64,000 bases of DNA from Sitta carolinensis (GCA_032173965.1 JAVUNC010000006.1:39155870-39219869); one strand, 5' to 3'. Counted from the first letter of the stretch, positions 1 through 13,654 are shown. Notes: generated by a model not told the origin, from the sequence alone. Numbers and translations: made by a program.

Positions 1-1075
1 CTAGCCCTAGAGTTTGCAAATAAATTGTATGGAGTTGAAAGAAACCCCCATGATTCCTGCAGTGAGGTTTGTACTAGAACCCTCTAATACTACTCGTCTC
101 CCTTGTATATGTCACTGGCATTGTGGTGAGACTTTTCAGAAAGTATGACATGCTCTAGATAGTGTATTTTGTCCCCATCCAGAAGATAATTAGATACATC
201 AGACTTTTTCAGTGTCTTCCTTAAACAATAGCTGATTTCCTTTCCAAAGGGCCTTAAAAATTAGCAGTGAGATAGATTTATAGACCTAGGCACCTGACAA
301 TTCCCTCCCAACACCACCAGAGAGAAGAGGCAAAGGCAAGAACACATGTTCATAGAAATGTCATTCATCTTCTTTTGCTTGTTCCCTTTAGAATAAATTT
401 CCAAAAATTTTTACCAAGTCAATGGGTTTTTTATAACTAAAAGACAAAATGCTGTCATAAACTGAGGCAATTCAGTCAGTGCAATTTCAATAAATTGCTA
501 TGTGGGACTGTTCATCTTCAAGGTACTTATTGTGCTCTGAGATCTGGGCTTGCTAATGCAGGCCAGCTGCTGTTGTAGGCACCACACACAGCTTTTGCTG
601 AGGTCTTGCTAGAGGAGCAAGCTGGCTCACAGGAGCTACCCATCTCCCTGGTGCAATAGAAAATGAACATGTCCTTACCACCAGTTCCTGGTTTCCCCTT
701 TTCCTGTGGAGTAGGGGTCATGAGAAAGAGGGATCAGAGTCTAGAAAAAGACTCTAGAGAGAGAAGTTAAGAGTCATCATCCATCATGCCAGGATGTCCA
801 AATGCTGCAACACAAGATCTAGAAGATTCATTCTAAACTAATGCCCTGAGTATGACAGTAGGGCATAGGAAAAGGGGCTGCTCTGCAATTTGACCCATAG
901 AGTAAAATATCCTGGTATTCCTCCTTAAATTCTCTAAATGGCATTCACCAAATCCTTGAAATTAAGCATTTGTATGGTACAGTTTAATGGAAATGAGGCT
1001 CAAGGGGAATCTGCCATTGAAACTGTGGCAGGAAAATCTGTGCAACATGGCAAGAATGCAACTTACCTCTCTAGC
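1..1075. other. unique noncoding DNA
   Basis: I see no gene, transposon or RNA here. The DNA is AT-rich and single-copy in appearance. The only open frames are short and resemble no known protein. Confidence 0.6.
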
Positions 1076-1114
1076 TTTTTTTTTTTTTTTTTGCGCTTTT
1101 TTTTTTTTTTTTTT
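1076..1114 (+). repeat. interrupted poly-T tract
   Basis: Two runs of T (1076-1092 and 1097-1114) flank a GCGC tetramer. Read on the minus strand this is an interrupted poly-A. No LINE or SINE body adjoins it, so I call it a simple repeat rather than a retroposon tail. Confidence 0.9.
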
Positions 1115-4100
1115 CTCTTCTTCTGGCCATGTTAGCACTTCCAGTGTCTTTTTGCCCAGAAGTTAATACCCAAGGTGAATTTACAAGCTGCAATTCAAAC
1201 TGTGATCAGATCTTGGTTGTGCCAAAAGAAGCTGATCTTATCTCATGGTGACCTTATTCTACTTGAGAGAGCAAAACTCATTACAATAATAAGAAATAAC
1301 AGAGATGGGGGAAAGCAATCATGACAGTGCTTGGTCAGAACTCCCTTTACCATCATTTCAGAGGATTAGTTCTAAGCTTTTCTGCAAACACCATTTTAAA
1401 CTCCAGCTGGAGATTCAACCTCCAAAATTTATTCTGACCACTTACAGGACATCACCATTTATTGTTGATTCACAGGCTTTTTTCTCCAAGCATGTTCTGT
1501 TGCATTTATTTAAGAGAAACTGCACACACTGCATACAGGAAGTAATTTTCTGAGCACCATTTTGTTTAAGTGAGTATACAGGGGACAGAAACTATACAGA
1601 CACAACTTTGAGTGTGTGGAAGTATATGAATGAACAAAAAAAACTTATGTGTGTAGCCAAGAATGTAAGGCTAAAACCATTCAGGTGAAAGGATTCCTTG
1701 TGGGAAGAGTGCCTGAGAGAGATTAAATAAGTGGTGTGTGTACAAATGCTGCAAGAGCAAATTCAAGGCAAATCATGTAGGGAAAAAAAGTATATCAAAT
1801 GATTTGGGGAAAGAAATTATGCAAGCCCTTCTACAAGTTTTATACACTGTTTTCTTTCCGCCATCTTTAAGAGCATCATTGGAAGAGGATACATTGTATG
1901 TATGTATTTACCCATAAGCATTAACAGCAACAGATGAGACAGATGTGGGTGCATGCTCAGTTCTGCAAGGGAGAATAAAATAAAAATTGTACATTCTTTA
2001 AGCCAGTGACACAAAATGCAATGGTTGTTGCATTGGCTTTGTGACCTCCACTACTAGATATTAGACAAATATCTACATCTCATTCTAAGACAGAATGACA
2101 TCCATCACCATCTCCCATTGTCAACAAGCCCACAGTGACCCTGACTCAGTGCAGGCCACAAGGAAAAGAGCCACTTCCTAGGGGCAGCAGGCAGCATCCA
2201 GTGAAATGGCCAAAACCAATGCCACAGTTCAGAGTTAAAGCATATCCTTCCAACAAGTATTTCCATCAATTTTGAACCCCATCCTTTCTTGCTTCTTCTA
2301 TATAACTCCATGGGATCACTCCAGTTTCCATGATGTCATCCAGCCTGTCACCTGCAGTAGGATTCAGTAGACCTTAGTGCTTACTACCTCTTCCACTTGA
2401 ACCCTGCCTCCTCTCCTTGTTTTGGAATCCTCAGATGGAGCCATGAAAATTAACCAATGGTATCACAGTTTGCTTCCCTGGCAACAAATATCACGTCATA
2501 CCTGCTTGTCCATCAGCAGGGTTGGGTAAGAATAGGAATTGATGAGTACTAAAAGAGGAAGAGCTAGAGAGACATGCAATCAGAAAAGCTGGATTTAACA
2601 TAAGTGAAAGATATATCTCTGCCTAATAAAATGCTAATCTAATGCATCCACAGGAGCCACTCCTTGAAGAACTTCAGCAGCTCCTCAAGGAAGATTAAAT
2701 ATTATTTTCCATATGCCTTTGACCCCTTCAGTGATCCTGAAATACAGACACCTTGATTGCTCAAGATCACTGGGACTAGATAGGGACATTTCCTGCTATA
2801 TCCACTAGTTAACACTCCAAACAATGTTGGAAAGACAGACAGTTTGGGAGTTTTTATCTGGTATTGCATTCATTCTTTAGAATCAACCCCAAGCAGTCTC
2901 ATGTTAAACACTTACCTGTAGCTGGCCACTTATCCACACAAGTCAGAAACCCTTCCTGGCCAACAGGAGCAGGTGGAATAAAGACATAAGTGCAGAATGA
3001 CAGCATTGGGGCACAACAAGAAAGGCTGTCCTCTCTTTCTCTCAGAAAGCAGACCCCTTAAACTGACTACAGCTCCCATCTCATGTCTGAGTCAAGCGTA
3101 GGTTCCCCGCAGAATTTCTTTTATCCCATGAGCTCCTGTAAAGTGTTTGCAAGCATCATGTTATAAGTAACTGATTGGTCAGGAAGCTCTCAGGATAAGG
3201 AACAACTACTGCAGCCTTTCTAATGGTTCAGTTATCTCATTTTAAAATTTTATCTTATCAAATTTTGGATAAACGATGAAAATTGGAACAACTGTTATTT
3301 TCTCTGCTCACATGCCAGACAAACACAATGCCTTCAAACATCGTTCTATCCACAGGGGGAAGTACTTCTCATTCACAATCAGATGCCATTAAATGTCTTT
3401 TTTTGGCATGAATCTATAACATGGAGATTTAAGATGAGATGAGACACCCCAAACAGGACTCCAATAAAACCAGGACAAGGGGGAAAGTTCTCTTCCTGCT
3501 GGTATAAAACAGTGGGGACTGGGAATTTTGTAGATTCAACAAAATCCTTCAAGGAACCAAAAAGAGCAAAACATACCTTCTTCTCACTTAGCAAACATTA
3601 TTTTCACCAAAAGCCTTTTAACTTCTGTTTGGTGATAGGCATGGCATATCTCCAGGGCAAGCCTAAAGCATTGCTTTTGACCTTAAAAGCACTATATGCC
3701 TCTTTTCCAAAATTAATAGGCATTAGATATCCATGCTACTTAAGCACTTTATGAAAATTCTACTGAGTACCTATCTAAGAAAATCCAACCCTCACCACCT
3801 TGGGTCTCATCACGTCCTTTCTCAAAGGAAGTTAAGCCAACACTGACTCCCAGGCACACAAGGAGGTCCATAAAGAACTAGCAGCCAGGACTGTGCCCTG
3901 CACTGCTTGCAGGGCTGTGCCCTCCTGCACGTCTCCCCTCCACACCTGGTGAAAGGTTTGACCAATGCTGTGAGGCTGGCAGCAGGCCTGTGGTGCCCAG
4001 TTACAGGTTCTGTACCCATTACTCTGTATTAAGACATATTCTTGCATTGCCCAGGCTCAGTCTAGGCTTGAAGACAGGCAAGTTGAAAAGCTAGACAAAT

Positions 4101-7100
4101 GCATATATTCAAAAAAAGGGACAGCAAAAAACAAAAAAGAGAGAGCAGTTCCCCTTCTATAGCCTGGCCCCTGTGTCCCAGAGCAAATACAAACCTTGCT
4201 TTAGGGCACTATATAAATTGGTATTATAAATTCAGATGGTGCACCAGGGAGTGCCTCATTCTGTATGATTGGAGTCATTCTCAGGAGCAGTTCAGGCACT
4301 CAGCCTGCCACATGCGACTGCTGCCCCAAGGGCTGCCATTACAGATGCATTATTACAAAGTGCTGCAATAAAGCATGAACTAAAACAACTTCATTGAAAT
4401 GAAGATTAATACTGAACATGTGTTCACCTCTGTACACTCAGAAGGAACAGTCCAGCAAACACAAGCACCACGGTGCAGGGGCTGATGGGCTAGGGGAGCA
4501 ATGTGCTGGCCAACCACTGCTATTGCTGAAGGCAAGCAATACATTTCCATAGCATCTTTTAAGTGTCCACGGATGGATTTAATGCAGCAGCTGTGAAGCA
4601 GAGAGTGAGGCAAGCAAAATATGTAGAGTGCTGAAACATGCAGAAAAGTGAACTGTGTTTGAAGCAGAAAACAGAAGCTTCAAACCTAGAGAAGAAACAC
4701 CATTCACTGCAGAAGGATCCGTGCCTTTCATTATCATGGACTTCGATGGATATAGATGGATATTCTCAGCACTTCAAAGTGTTTTACCCACATGAGACTT
4801 AGAGGTGAGAAAGATCAGCTAAGGTGATAGTTCTTCCATTCCACTCACAATCAGAACAAGATTATTCCCCATGATCTGTTGGTGCCATTGTCACCTCACT
4901 TAAACTTTCCTCTGCCATACAGCACTCACTACCTCCCACTTCTGATGCCCTTTGAGAGCCTCATAAATTTCACCATTGACATAAACTGAGGGCCATTACC
5001 TCTATATATTTCCTGCTCAAATTAAACTCATGATAGTCTGTTATGGTTTAGTGGCCCGACTTTTTTGCTTCCTTTTCCTCATGTATGTTTTTCACTCTTC
5101 CTTTCCTTGAAATTATTGCAAGGCTCCTAGCAAAGCTAGCTGTGACTACTGACTACAGGTCCCAGTGGATTCATTCCTTATTCTAGCAACCAAATTAGAC
5201 CTGAACTTGTAGTAGCAAGTATAAAGGGATCTAGAATAGACACAATCCATGACACCCAGAAGTGACTTAGTTCTGGAAGTGAGTACTCCTAGATCCTTTT
5301 GATGTCTCAGAGACATGACCCGGTACAAAGGCATTGAAAAGCAGCACAACATCAACTTCTTACTAAGGAGAAAAAACACACATGAGGAGGGGCAGATGGC
5401 ATTTCACAAGAGAAAATAAAGAATTGGTTGCTATATTACACCTCCAAAGTAACAGATTTGTGATTAATCTGCATGATGGTATTTTGCACTTTAAGGAAAA
5501 AAGCAACTATCTTCTCTGAGGGCATACCTCATGAAACAGAGGATTTGACCCTTGGGAATCACCTGCATACAAAGGCCTTTATTTATCATTTAGTAATGTT
5601 TAAGACCTCATAGATGATCTGTCTGTGGCATAACACCCAGATAGCTACATTGTAATGGATGACACAGGTAGCTGGGGAAAAAAAAAAAGAAAACAAAACA
5701 AATAAAAACCAGAGTCATGCATCTCTGTATATGAGCTGGAAGTGAATGTGGGGGAAAACACTAATAAGAGAACAGATGCCTTCATTATTCTGGCATCTAC
5801 ACTGCTTTCTGTTTTTGGAATGAAAAAAAAAAAAATTGTCATAAAAAAAATGAACTGACATAAAATATTTAAATTTTAGGGGAAAAAAAGACTGAAATAT
5901 ATGTAAATACACAACAAAGAAGCAAAATCTCCTATTAACAGGTTTGTCTTTCCTCCCCAAGTTGACAGGCACTGCACCAATGCAACTGAGAGAGAATGAG
6001 ATCTGCTGCATGTGAACAATTCCTAATAGAGCTAAAACTGCACTGAACATGGATGAGGAAAAGTTGGGCAGCTGACTTTAGACAAGGCTGCCATGTCACT
6101 GCCCATTCAAAGGGCAGTACTCTAAAGCAATGTGTTTGAATTATATTATTTCACAGCAAGGTGCCATCCATTCCTCCTCGCACTGCAATTTTATATCCCA
6201 AAATAGAGTGGCCTTCACAGCCCTCCCACCGTGTACCTCTCACATCACCACAAATACAGCTCGATAACAGTCCACTGTCATCAATATTCTCCTGACTGAA
6301 GATGACTTAATAAAACATTCTTAGAAGCCAGACAACAAGACTTACAATTAAAAGGGAGTCATTGTTAAGCTCCAGTGAATTATTGTTTTACTCAGTTCTC
6401 CACACTTCTACTGAACCAAACATAACACTACAGCCCACGGTGTACCTCTGCTGTCTAGCTCTCAAAAGAGATCTCCATAGACCTCTAAAGGGACAGGCCT
6501 TCTTCTATGATCTTAAAACACAACTTCAAAGACCTACAAATCTCCCGTATTTAGACCATGTGTAGAAGTCAACAAAAATCCATAGGTTGATGTGTCAGTG
6601 CCTTCATAGGCCTGATTCACATCACACAGAAAGATACATTAATCCTTATGCAGGCTTCTTATGAAATGACCATTACATTTCTCTAACAAGCAGATTCCTG
6701 ACAGGCAAAATGTTATTTGGATACCTATACTCAGAGCTGAAGGCACTGAAGCTTTCTACCCATCAGATCTAGGATCAGGATTTGAACTGCTATAAAATAA
6801 TCGGTGCACCTGATCAAATTATGGGGCAGTGCCTCTCAGCATTGGCCTTGAGTACACAGAAGACAGAATCCTCCTTTAGGAACTAATCCTTCAGCTGAAG
6901 AATGAAATAGTCAGAAGACCCACTGTGTATGCAGTTGCTACATTTCATATTACCATCTTAACAAGAAAATTTCCAATAGGCTCTAATTAACAAAGATTTG
7001 CTTAGCCCAGTGTTGTCTCAGTAAGAGGCTCCAGGGATTAAGTCAATGGGACTGTCATAACCCAGACACAGGGGAGCATCAGTCAAAGATGAACTGCAGT

Positions 7101-8231
7101 GTCTGGAAAATACTGTGCTCCACTAGGTGCAAGGAGTCACAGTGATCAGAGGCAGCATGCTTATAATCACCCCATGCACAGGCAAATTCATAACAGATGA
7201 CTCCATCCTACCCCATCTAGCTACAAACCACAGGTGACTGTTGAGATACTGGCCTGCAGACAGAAGACATTGATTATCTTGTCCCTTTTTGCCAGGCACA
7301 ATCTCAGAACTATAGCTCAACCTGCTTGTGGTATTACTAATCAGCACTGCAGAAAGGGTCATGTCATCTCTGAGTTCATCACAGTATCTGCAAGAATCAT
7401 GCAAAAAGTGATGCTGCATCAGAAGTAAATTAATTCTATGTTTTGTTCAAGATAGAGTTTCACTGGGCATATAAGTGTAACTTCAGAAATCTTGTTAAAC
7501 AAGGAAGTGTTACAATCCCCTGTGTAAATGCTTGCTGCAGAATAGGAGGTGCCTTTTCTTATTTTCCTTGGTTTAAGCTCCTTCCAAAGTGATCCAAGCT
7601 GACTTGTGGAAAGTTATCTTATAAAAAACAATGAATTCATACCAGCTATCAATTTAAGTTCACACTTACACATACCAGTATCTCTTCTCCAGGCAGAAAA
7701 CATATTAGATAAGGGACATTCATAGCATTATCAACAGCAAAAAGGAAAGAAGCTACATCAGATACTAGCACTGACAGATAATTGGGGTCATCTCCCTGGT
7801 CTTGTCTCCTACCTCTGAAAGAAACCATGGTTTGGTGTCGAGCTGAAATGACTGAGATGGAACTTGACAGTCCAGACACCTGGAGCCATGTCTATAAGCC
7901 AGTCTCCTTCTCCATACCTCATCTTATCTAATTTTAAAATGAAAAGTCCCACTCCAACCACCTCCCATATCTTTTACAAAGGTTAACTCTTTAACACTAA
8001 AGACACCTATTATAAACAAAATAATGGTAGGCTGTAAATGAAAAATATGGAGGAGTTAGATGAGTTACTACCCTGGCTGCAATTTTTTTTGGTTTGCAGT
8101 TTGTTTTTTTTTTTTAATTTTTGAAGACAGAAATCTGGCTAAATCCCATCTTTAAGGACCTTCCATATTAACAAAAGTTTCCCTACTGTAAAACATTCAG
8201 AATTACTCTTTCCTTCTCCCTCTGTGTCAGG
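1115..8231. other. unique noncoding DNA with short A-rich runs
   Basis: Seven kilobases of AT-rich sequence hold no recognisable exon or mobile element. Short low-complexity patches occur, for example the A-rich run at about 5674-5708 and T runs at about 8085-8116. Splice-donor-like sites on the minus strand (for example near 2915, reading CAG then GTAAGTG) lack a convincing partner acceptor. Very old, diverged transposon fragments could be missed by eye. Confidence 0.5.
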
Positions 8232-8258
8232 AAAAAAAAAAAAAAAAAAAAAAAAAAA
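8232..8258 (+). repeat. poly-A tract, 27 nt
   Basis: An uninterrupted run of A. No retrotransposon body is recognisable directly upstream, so its origin is not known. Its purity suggests it is recent or prone to slippage. Confidence 0.95.
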
Positions 8259-8845
8259 GGCTCTTGCAAGGGGTTATGATGCATCTTTAATGACAGAGCT
8301 GAGAGAAGTGCCTGCCATACAAAGAAGCTAATCAGTCAATCAAGAGCCAGCTCACCAGACAGAAGCCGTCAGTGCCTAACTGCTCTGTCTCCACCTGTCC
8401 AGGGAAACAACAAAACACCATGGTACATGCCTGACAATTGAGTGCAAAATAGCACACATATTTATCTATTTCTAAGAATCAAAGGGGCAAGTTTTTGCTT
8501 CAAAATAACATTTTCAGGAATAGCAAATCCAGTGCCACGCATGGATTAGTGTGCATTTGAAATAAGGCTAGTGACTACCTTTCTTTTTGAAAACAGCAGC
8601 ACTCCTTAAGAAACAGAAGGGCAGTAGGTTAAAATTGCTATAATTAGGCTGGCTGGAAAATCATCTGCCATGAGCTTGGCAATCTAGATCAGTTAAGTGA
8701 ATAATTGTAGTTTGAAGAAGGAAATATGTCTCTTAAAACCAAAACAGGAAGGCCTACAGAAGCTGTACAGTTTTGTATTAGTGGGAGCATAAAGGTCATA
8801 ATTTTTATTTCCTGAGTTCAATATTGGCTGAAACAAACCACATTA

Positions 8846-8990
8846 TCCTTGCCTGCCTCAGTTTCCCCAACTACAAAAGGATAATAAAGCCTACCTAGGT
8901 TATAAAGGGATGATTGATTTTGCAGATGACTTCATTAATATTCACAAAGTGCCTGGAAACCCTTGCATGAAAAGTGCTGTCCAAGTACTG
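8846..8990 (+). mobile_element. ancient MIR/CORE-type SINE remnant
   Basis: The block reads like the core and 3' half of MIR-class SINEs found across amniotes. A 'cctcagtttcccc' core segment is followed by a short A-rich spacer, an 'ataata...cctacct' stretch and a tail matching 'aaagtgcctgga...aaaagtgctgt'. These landmarks occur in the expected order and spacing. The tRNA-derived head is not visible. The match is by memory of the family and was not aligned, so the subfamily is not assigned. The copy is diverged and long inactive. Confidence 0.6.
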
Positions 8991-9043
8991 ACTGTTAAAC
9001 CTGCCATTTTGCTGAGTGCTCTTGTGAAAAAAAAATTCGATTT

Positions 9044-9046
<3 letters not shown>

Positions 9047-9100
<54 letters not shown>
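9047..9100 (+). repeat. pure poly-T tract, 54 nt
   Basis: An unbroken run of 54 T. On the minus strand it is a 54-nt poly-A directly following an unusual GC-rich segment (9101-9470). This could be a retroposed tail or a simple homopolymer expansion. No AATAAA lies just upstream of the A run on the minus strand, which weakens the retrocopy reading. Runs this long are unstable, and the true length may differ. Confidence 0.95.
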
Positions 9101-9104
<4 letters not shown>

Positions 9105-9174
9105 TTCTCTTCAGACAAGTGAGTGTTTGGGAAGTGCTTGGCATAGAAAGACTTTACCAAAGCAGCAAGCGCTC

Positions 9175-9330
9175 ATTTCCCCGCGGCGGCGGGAGGGCCG
9201 GTGCCGCTGTCCGCGGTGCTGAAACCCGCGTGCCGCTCCCGGCGAGCTCTCGCCCGCGTCCACTCGCCCGCGTCCACCCGCGAACAGAACTCGCCCGACG
9301 TGAGAGGCGGGCTGGGCTGGACGGCTGCGC
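9175..9330. promoter_or_regulatory. isolated CpG-dense patch (small CpG island)
   Basis: I count about 27 CpG dinucleotides in about 155 bp, against almost none in the flanking kilobases. The patch contains a 14-bp tandem duplication (9249-9262 and 9263-9276, unit beginning CTCGCCCG) and several CGCG sites. CpG retention in a bird genome implies germline hypomethylation, which usually means promoter activity, or else recent arrival. No first exon or coding sequence could be recognised on either strand. The open frames here are by-products of high GC. It could be the promoter of an unannotated noncoding transcript or a transposed fragment. Confidence 0.55.
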
Positions 9331-9866
9331 TGCCAGTCATTGCTGTGTGTCCTTGGACGATTACAATATACAAACCTGAGCTTCGAGTCTAGATCCTGTT
9401 GCCCTTGCTCAGCGGCCTGATGGCTTCCTGATGAGAGGCGGCTCAGGTCACAACTGATCTGTGATCTCAACAGAGTTCACAGTATGAGCATCTTTCCCTA
9501 TGCTTAAATCATGGAGAGGTCTGTGCTTGCAATGGGTCTAAACCTTTCTGTGTACAGCAGTCTTCTGTGGAGCACTCTAAACTCAGATTTCTGCACCCTG
9601 AAGTATGACCTGACTTAAAGTGGTCCATCGCTCATCTATTGCTATGACAGGGAAAGGCAAGAGGAATGGCTACAGACTGTGGATTACAAAAAAAAAAAAA
9701 TATTACTTGGAGGGTAATCTGTCTGCAGCTTACCTGCCTTTATCAGATAGGTCACCACCTATCTAGTTATTTCTATGCTGACAGGGGCCTTGGCCAGCTG
9801 CAAGTCTCAGAGCACTGTGCGGATGCTCTGTAGGAAATAGTCTAAAAAACTGGGGGAAAACGCATC

Positions 9867-10447
9867 TGCCATGGTTTAAGCTAGCCAGCAATCAGGCACC
9901 ACACATCCACTTACTCCCCCACCAGCAGGATCAGGCAGAGAATCTGAATGGTAAAAGCTGGAAAACTCATGTGTTGAGATAAAGTTTAAGTAGGTAAAAC
10001 AAAAGCCACACATGTAAGCAAAGCAAAGGAAGGAATAGATTCCCTGCTTCCCACAGCAGGCAGATTATTCAGCCATCTCCAGGAGAGCAGGGCCCCATCA
10101 CGTGTAACAGCGCCTTGGGAAGACAAACATCATCACTCCAAACATCCCTCCCCCCTCCTGCTTCCCCCCACTTTCTATACTGAGCAGGATGTCACATGGT
10201 CTGGAATATCCCTTTGGTCAGTTTGGGTCACCTGTCCTGGCTGAGTCTTCTCCCAATATCCCATGCACCCCCACCTTCCTCGCCAGCTTAGCAGTACGGA
10301 GAGCAGAAAAGGCCTTGGCTCTGTGTAAGCCTTGCTCAGCAATAGCAAAAACACCTCTCTATTGCAACCCTGCATACAGCACAAACCCAAAACACAGCCC
10401 CATACCAGCCACTGTAAAGAAAATTTACTCCAGCCCAAACCATCTCA
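9867..10447 (-). mobile_element. solo LTR, avian ERVL-type
   Basis: The segment matches, in order, landmarks of the common avian ERVL LTR as I remember it, read on the minus strand. These are a terminal block related to 'ccagctgaaacca', a central 'gtgacatcc...agtatagaaagtgggg' stretch (plus strand about 10165-10200, with TATA-like sequence at 10176), and a distal end with 'ctcaacacatgagttttcc' and 'ttaaaccatggca'. Length (581 bp) is close to a full LTR and no internal retroviral region follows, so it is a solo LTR. It is degraded: several CpGs are lost and the termini are mutated. Flanking sequences (GCATC left, ATATC right) match at only 3 of 5 positions, so the target-site duplication is weak. 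Boundaries are good to about 10 bp. Confidence 0.75.
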
Positions 10448-11890
10448 ATATCTCATATCTTTCATCAAAAGCAACACTTTAATGAGAGGGAGCACACACT
10501 TTCCATGTGCGCTTCACTGGTAGGGCTCACATAACAGGAAACCTTACCCGATCAAAGAATCTTACTGTCAGCCGGCAGGAAGAGGGGACAGGCCAGCTGC
10601 CTAACATACAATACATTATACAGGGACAAACTTGATATTTATTCATGAAATATACAGTGATTGGCCCCTCGTTCTGCACTCATCATGAGTAAGGACAGCA
10701 GTGAGGGGAAATGCCCTGTTTTCAACTAGGTGTTTCGAGGCTCATTAAATTACCCATTGTTTTCTAACCTGGATATTTATGCCCTTCCCTCGTGAAAAAG
10801 AACAGCAACTAAAACTGTAATCCCCAATGCAAGGAACAAACCAAACTGCCCCAATCTTATACTTTTCTCAGGGACCATTTCTAGGTGTGAAAAGGCAGCT
10901 GGGAAAAGTACTTCTCGGAGTCACAGATATATATTAGACTAAATTAATTAATGTTTTTAAGGCTCAAATATTCTAAGAATGCACATCATAGAAAAAGCCT
11001 ATCAAAAAAACTAAATAAAGGGTCCTAAGTGCCTACCTCTGATCTCCTGAACTCTAAGGATGGGGAAGAGAGATAAATAAAACCAAACTTGCTCTGAGGG
11101 TTAACTCACTGTCATGGCTAAAATCCAAAGTGAGTAATTACATTCCATCTCCTGAGTGTGCCCTTGAAGTTTCTGCTAAGCATGTGACTTCACTTCCTGT
11201 TGCCAAGTTCTGTTACGTGTGCCTAAGTATCAGCTGTACCCACCCATATGACCTGACACACTGCAGGAAGAGGAAGGTTTTGTTCATTCCCCACTCTGCA
11301 ATTTTATTATGAAAGGTCTTGTTATATTATCATACCTCATGTGAGTTCCAAAGGTATTTTGCCGGGGCTGCCTCACTATTAGCAGCAATACCATATTTGC
11401 TTCATAGCACATTTTATAAATACCTTTTCCCAGTGACAGCTATACTAGGAGTGTGCCAAGCCTTTAATATCCACAGCACAGCTTTTTATACTGCCTTATT
11501 TAACAGATGCTGAAAAGGCTGAGAACGTGCTGGCTGTTTGTTTTCAGCATGGGGTTTAAAGTTTGGCATTAGAGTCATTCCCTGTACTACAGCAAGGGCC
11601 TTTAAAAACCCCCACAAAAATCTCCTTGTGATACTAACAGAGCCATGAATTGTCTCTTGAAGACACTTTTATACATTTCTTTATTGTATATTTACTTAGG
11701 CTTCCTTCTTTACAGCATATTTTTCCTAACAGGAAACATGTTTTATACCCATACAACATTACTCCAGAGAAGCCAGGATGAAGATGCAGCAAAGGCAGCA
11801 TCTACTTCTCACAGGCTGCTCGATTTTCCTGGAATTCTTCCTAACATTAGAAATGCTGGGAAGGAGATTTTTAGAATGCCATTGGGACAG
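10448..11890. other. unique noncoding DNA
   Basis: No gene or repeat is recognised. The stretch about 11120-11640 is compositionally balanced and rich in short AT blocks resembling factor-binding sites. It could be conserved regulatory sequence, but nothing here proves that without alignment. Confidence 0.45.
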
Positions 11891-12013
11891 AAAGGAAACA
11901 AAAACACATACACACAAACAAATAAACAAAAAACCCCAACGAACAAAAACACAAACAAAAAACAAACAAGCAAAAAACTCAAACAAGCAAACAAACAAAA
12001 AAAAAAACAAAAC
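11891..12013 (+). repeat. A-rich (CAAA)n/(CAAAA)n low-complexity tract
   Basis: Degenerate repeats of CAAA, CAAACA and AAAAAC over about 120 bp. Open frames through it on both strands (Lys/Asn/Thr-rich on plus, Phe/Val/Cys-rich on minus) are products of the repeat. Similar tracts occur at 24820 and 48321. Confidence 0.9.
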
Positions 12014-13654
12014 CCATCTACATGAACTTGCTTCCCAACTAGATCTTACATCCTAAAGATATACAAGCACCGTATTCAAACTGAAAGAGATTACCTTTAG
12101 CCACTTGAATATTCAAGAATCTGGCTCTCCAAGTCTCTATTCTCTGTTTTACTTGGCATCTTGGACCCTGCTAGCCAAGATACAGTATCATCTTATAAAA
12201 TTAATATTGACAGGCAGAAAGCTTCCAAAAGATTCCAAACAGACTATTTGTATTTCCTGGAAGCTGCAAAACAAGAGAACTTCATTCTGAAGTTAAATCA
12301 ATTACCAAGACATTTTTTTTTTTTAATTTAATATCAAGCAGCAAGTGGGAATGGTAGATTTTAAGTACCTGAAAAAATAATAAAAATAATGAAGTCTAGT
12401 TCTTATAAATGTTTTCCATCTACACAGTCAGTAACCTCCATTAACAGAGAAGAGGTCTGTCTTGTAACATGACATTCCAAAGTGCTAAATACCTGAAGCT
12501 CCATTTAGCTTTAATAAAAGCTATGGAGAATAAACCAAATATTAGATCAGAGATGTCTGACAGCATTTTGCTATACTGGGGGCAAGCAATTGCCTTCATC
12601 CATACCTGAAAAGAGCCAACTGCCATATGTAACTTGGCATCCCAAATGACTTCAGGATCGAGTTCATGCTCTGGCTACACAGAAGGATGCTCAATGCTCA
12701 TCTGCTCATGAAGAAGGAGCAAGATGAGAAAGACACTTGAAATTCACCCTTCTGAACATCAGCAGAGCAACAGTTGCAAAATACGAGTCAACAAGTTTGA
12801 ATTACTTGCAGGAACAGCTACAAAGGAAGGGGCAGTTAGTCCTCTGCTTGGAAGTCTTGGAGGTTTCCAACGGAAAACAGACATGGGAGGCATTGTCTGG
12901 ACTGTTAAGTGTCTATGGTAAGAGCTTAGAGACTAACCACAGTCAAGAGACACATAGGCAGCTGACTCCAACATGTCAGCAGCAATTCTACTCTGAATTG
13001 CACCTACTTTTTTAATAACTTCACTCCAAAGTCAAGATATTGTTCATGTGATCTAGACCCACAGCTGTCACCTGTAAAAATGAAAGCCATCTCCTCAGGG
13101 GGCACTGGAAATGACCCATACAGATGAAGTCCTTTGGCAGTGAGAACAGAAATGTTCAACTGTTCTAGAACATTAAGTCACAATGACAACACAGACTGAC
13201 AAGGAACATTTTCCCTCTGAGAGAGCATTTTTATGCTTTGCACCTTTTCCTCCTATTTGCGATACAACCCACATTATGTAATCTCAGTAAATGACCATTT
13301 TCCATGCTTGACTCAGACTAGCTACAGAAATGAAAAGGCAGGAGCATCACAAAAAGGTGACATAAGCGAATGTGCCGTCTGATGACTACTTACGAAAAGA
13401 GATCAGGAACCTCGTGTTCCCCCCACCCTTCAGTTTGTCACTGTAATGAATGCTAGGATACTGAGGTCATAGCACTGCATACTCAGAGGATTGATGTAAA
13501 TCTCTGCAAGACATCATACTCTCTCTTCACAGGACAGCTCTCTAGCTAGTTAAAATGGGCTTCATTCTTGCTTTGGTTTCCTATGCTGCCTCATCTCCTC
13601 ATTGGACTTTGCTTTGCCTCAGTGAACTCCCATTGTTCACAGCAGAACATGAAG
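12014..13654. other. unique noncoding DNA
   Basis: No gene, RNA or mobile element is recognisable. Confidence 0.5.

Noticed and set aside
9335..9365. Resemblance to the MIR 'ctgtgtgaccttggg' core
   Set aside because: Too short and without neighbouring MIR landmarks in the right order.
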